From REEB95 sp963785735 (GTDB lineage: Bacteria > Pseudomonadota > Alphaproteobacteria > ATCC43930 > CGMCC-115725), in NCBI GenBank assembly GCA_963785735.1, contig CAWAWJ010000002.1, positions 124,001-188,000 on the forward strand: a stretch of 64,000 nucleotides of DNA. Reading direction: 5' to 3'. The notes beneath the pieces are model-generated. The model saw nothing but the letters and a program-made list of their open reading frames with translations. It had not been told where the DNA came from and searched no databases. A program made the position numbers and the translations under genes. Positions 61,960 to 64,000 of this stretch are shown here, piece by piece. Numbering within the stretch: the first letter of the stretch is position 1; every line of letters starts with the position of its first letter.

Positions 61960-62964
61960 TCAGCGCGCCGGGCTGAGTTGCGCGGCGAATTGCTTGGCGC
62001 AAGCGGCCCAGGTGAACTTCAAGGCATAGTTGCGGCAATGCGCGCTCGATATCGACAGCGCGCCGAGCGCGGCCTTGCGCAAATCCTCGTCGAGAACGCC
62101 GGCGCCGCTGCGCCCGATGACGTCCAAGGGGCCGGGGACCGGATAGGCCGCCACCGGCAGGCCCGAGGCGAGCGCCTCGAGCATCACCAGGCCGAAGGTG
62201 TCGGTGCGGCTCGGGAAAACGAACACGTCGGCCGAGGCGTAAAGCCGCGCCAGCACGCCGTTCTCGCGGTGGCCGAGAAAATGGACATCGGGATAACGGC
62301 GCTTCAATTCGGCCAATTGCGGCCCCGTGCCCACCACCACCTTGGAGCCCGGCAAATCGAGATCGAGGAAGGCGGGGAGATTCTTTTCCACCGCGATCCG
62401 GCTGACCGTCAGGAAGATCGGCCGCTTCACGTCATAAGCGTCGATCGAGCGGAAGGACGGATTGAAGAGCTTGGTGTCGACGCCGCGCCCCCAGGGCTTC
62501 AAATTGACGAAGCCGTGCGAGGCGAGCGCGCGCCGCACCGATTCCGTCGCCACCATCACCCCTTGCGACGGCGCATGGAACCGCCGCAGCAGGGCATAGA
62601 CCAGGCGCTTGGGCGCCACCATCCGCGCCGCCAGATATTCCGGAAACCGCGTGTGATAGGCGGTGGTGAAAGGCCGCTTGTTCCGGATGCACCAGCGCCG
62701 CGCCGCGAGGCCGAGCGGCCCTTCGGTCACGATGTGGATGGCGTCGGGCTTGGCTTCGGTGATGAGCGATCCCATCCGTCCCCCCGCCCCCACCGCCAGG
62801 CGGATTTCGGAATAGAACGGGCATGGCAGCGTGCGGAACAGATCGGGCGTGATCATGACCACGCGATGCTTGGTTTTTTCGAGCTCGTGCAGGATCGACA
62901 CCAGCGTGCGGACGACGCCGTTCACTTGCGGCGTCCAGGCGTCGCTGACGATCAGGATTTTCAC
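61960..62964 (-). CDS. GT4 glycosyltransferase
   Basis: A 334-residue GT-B fold enzyme, family 4. KILIVSDAWTPQVNGVVRTL opens it, and AYHTRFPEYLAARM is the acceptor-side loop. The donor-binding C-terminal half has VGTGPQLAELKRRYPDVHFL, LYASADVFVFPSRTDTFGLV and MLEALASGLPVAAYPV (EX7E-type motif). It resembles GDP-mannose or UDP-sugar diacylglycerol glycosyltransferases of glycolipid synthesis. The start is GTG at 62964, overlapping the stop of the phosphatase gene, so the two form a unit with the PmtA-like gene upstream. The substrate is inferred only. Confidence 0.87.
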   Translation of the reverse strand: MKILIVSDAWTPQVNGVVRTLVSILHELEKTKHRVVMITPDLFRTLPCPFYSEIRLAVGAGGRMGSLITEAKPDAIHIVTEGPLGLAARRWCIRNKRPFTTAYHTRFPEYLAARMVAPKRLVYALLRRFHAPSQGVMVATESVRRALASHGFVNLKPWGRGVDTKLFNPSFRSIDAYDVKRPIFLTVSRIAVEKNLPAFLDLDLPGSKVVVGTGPQLAELKRRYPDVHFLGHRENGVLARLYASADVFVFPSRTDTFGLVMLEALASGLPVAAYPVPGPLDVIGRSGAGVLDEDLRKAALGALSISSAHCRNYALKFTWAACAKQFAAQLSPAR

Positions 62965-63783
62965 GCGTCTTCCATCGCCGCTTCGACGGGTTCGGGAAGC
63001 AAGACCGGGTTCAACGGATCGAGCGCGTTCAGCTCCGCCCAGCGGATGATTTCGAGCCGGCCGTCGAAATGCTCGACCAGCGCCGTGCAGCTTTCGACCC
63101 AATCGCCGTCGTTGCAATAGAGCACCTTGCCGATCTGGCGGATCTCGGCGTGGTGGATATGGCCGCAGACGACGCCGTCGACGCCGCGCTCATTGGCCGC
63201 TTCGGCGATCAGCATCGGCGTAGTCGCTGATGAACTGGACCGCGTTCTTGACCTTGAGCTTGAGATAGGCCGAGAGCGACCAGTAGGGATAGCCGAAGCA
63301 GCCGGCGCGCGCGGTTGAAGGCGTTGTTGAGGCGCAGCGTCAGCGTCATAGGCCCAGTCGCCCAGGAGCGCGAGCCACTTGGCATAACGCATCACGCCGT
63401 CGAACTCGTCGCCATGGAGCACCAGCAGCCGCTTGCCGTCGGCCGTGACGTGGATCGCCTCGGCGCAGCAGCATCACGCCGCCGAAGTGCAGCTCGGTGT
63501 AGTCGCGCAGCCATTCGTCGTGATTGCCGGGGACGTAGATGACCTTGGTGCCCTTGCGCGCCTTGCGCAGGATCTTCTGGATCACGTCGTTGTGGCTCTG
63601 CGCCCAGTACCAGGAGCGCTTGAGGCGCCAGCCGTCGATGATGTCGCCGACCAGATAGAGATATTCGGATTCGTTGTGGCGCAGGAAATCGAGCAGGAAT
63701 TCGGCCTTGCAGCCGCGCGTGCCGAGATGGATATCGGAAATCCAGATGGCGCGGAAACGCCCCTCCCGGCCTGCGTTGTTCAT
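62961..63783 (-). pseudogene. LpxH-like metallophosphatase, frameshifted
   Basis: A calcineurin-like phosphoesterase of the UDP-2,3-diacylglucosamine hydrolase type. The first 100 codons (ATG 63783) have the metal motifs ISDIHLGTRG, YLVGDIIDGWRL and VPGNHDEW. Later motifs, VLHGDEFDGVMRYAKW and VVCGHIHHAEIRQIG, appear in other frames. At least three single-base shifts are needed, near 63467 and within 63240-63345. All metal ligands are preserved once frames are joined, which favours sequence errors over decay. Neighbours suggest a role in envelope lipids. Confidence 0.8.
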
Positions 63784-64000
63784 TGTCCCCCCGAGGAATT
63801 GCGGTTATCCGCGCGCCGATAGCGCCAGATCTGCACCGGCGGCAGATGCGTCCAGACCCGCGCGAATTGCCGGCCTTCGAGGCCGAGGCGCGCCATCGGC
63901 AAGGGCGAGACCAGCGCGTTGGTGAGTTGCAGGAAGGGGCAGCCCTCGCCCAGGCGATCGAAACAGGCGCCGATCACTTCACGCTGATCGGCGAAGGGAA
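63780..64000 (-). CDS. phospholipid N-methyltransferase-like protein, C-terminal fragment
   Basis: The last 73 codons of a gene that continues beyond the right edge of the window. The end SPLPMARLGLEGRQFARVWTHLPPVQIWRYRR matches the C-terminus of PmtA-type phosphatidylethanolamine N-methyltransferases, where FARVWxxLPPxxIWRY is usual. The SAM-binding motifs would lie outside the window. Its stop overlaps the start of the LpxH-like gene, consistent with an envelope-lipid operon. Confidence 0.65.
   Translation of the reverse strand, partial: PFADQREVIGACFDRLGEGCPFLQLTNALVSPLPMARLGLEGRQFARVWTHLPPVQIWRYRRADNRNSSGGQ

Overview
The window is a high-GC alphaproteobacterial chromosome segment. Lineage markers visible in the sequence are a circularly permuted two-piece tmRNA gene beside an alpha-type sspB, a SAM-II riboswitch in front of metZ, gapR, DUF1244 and DUF4169 genes, a GTA-type three-helix holin and GAAC-N7-GAAC (LexA-type) boxes. 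Order and genus cannot be fixed from the sequence.

Layout. 0-5 kb: the 3' end of hrpB, an AT-richer three-gene cassette (putative effector plus two tandem paralogues), and two convergent MFS transporters. 4.9-13.2 kb: a reduced prophage-like element with an S24-type repressor and repeated operators, early genes, terminase small subunit, a transglycosylase gene overlapped by an exported partner, a VOC-fold gene, a terminase large subunit with an abnormal C-terminus, and a holin. No portal, capsid, tail or integrase gene is present. Its two late-type transcription units start from near-identical 54-bp modules (LexA-type box, near-consensus sigma70 promoter), each followed by a terminator-like hairpin. 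This is the most unusual part of the window.

13-20 kb: metZ with its riboswitch, a MaoC hydratase, an NMT1/tau-type ABC importer, an XRE regulator, a solitary cytosolic NMT1-like protein and tRNA-Lys. 20-26 kb: the rod-shape operon mreB-mreC-mreD-mrdA-rodA, all on the minus strand. 26-32.4 kb: branched-chain amino acid genes (leuA, ilvC, ilvN, ilvB) and miaA. 32.4-39.9 kb: serB-marC, degP, DUF2065, hflC, hflK, mrp and thyX; hflK and mrp are broken by single-base indels. 40-44.6 kb: ssrA, sspB, class I fumarase, an ECF sigma factor, a membrane protein and periplasmic sensor, and two small proteins. 44.6-55.5 kb: an FAD-linked D-lactate/glycolate-type dehydrogenase, a DUF992-OmpA fusion, gapR, DUF1244, N-formylglutamate amidohydrolase, glycerate kinase-pyruvate kinase, the DUF1501/DUF1800 pair, a GT2 and a VTT membrane protein. 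55.5-64 kb: glcDEF, rpmJ, a lipoprotein, an AlaC/DapL-type aminotransferase, and an envelope-lipid set (GT4 glycosyltransferase, frameshifted LpxH-like phosphatase, partial PmtA-like methyltransferase).

The chromosomal genes form coherent groups: cell-wall elongation, branched-chain amino acids, membrane-protein quality control, ribosome rescue with its SspB adaptor, and a glycolate/glycerate-to-pyruvate route. The phage-derived element and the 0.7-1.7 kb cassette are the accessory material.
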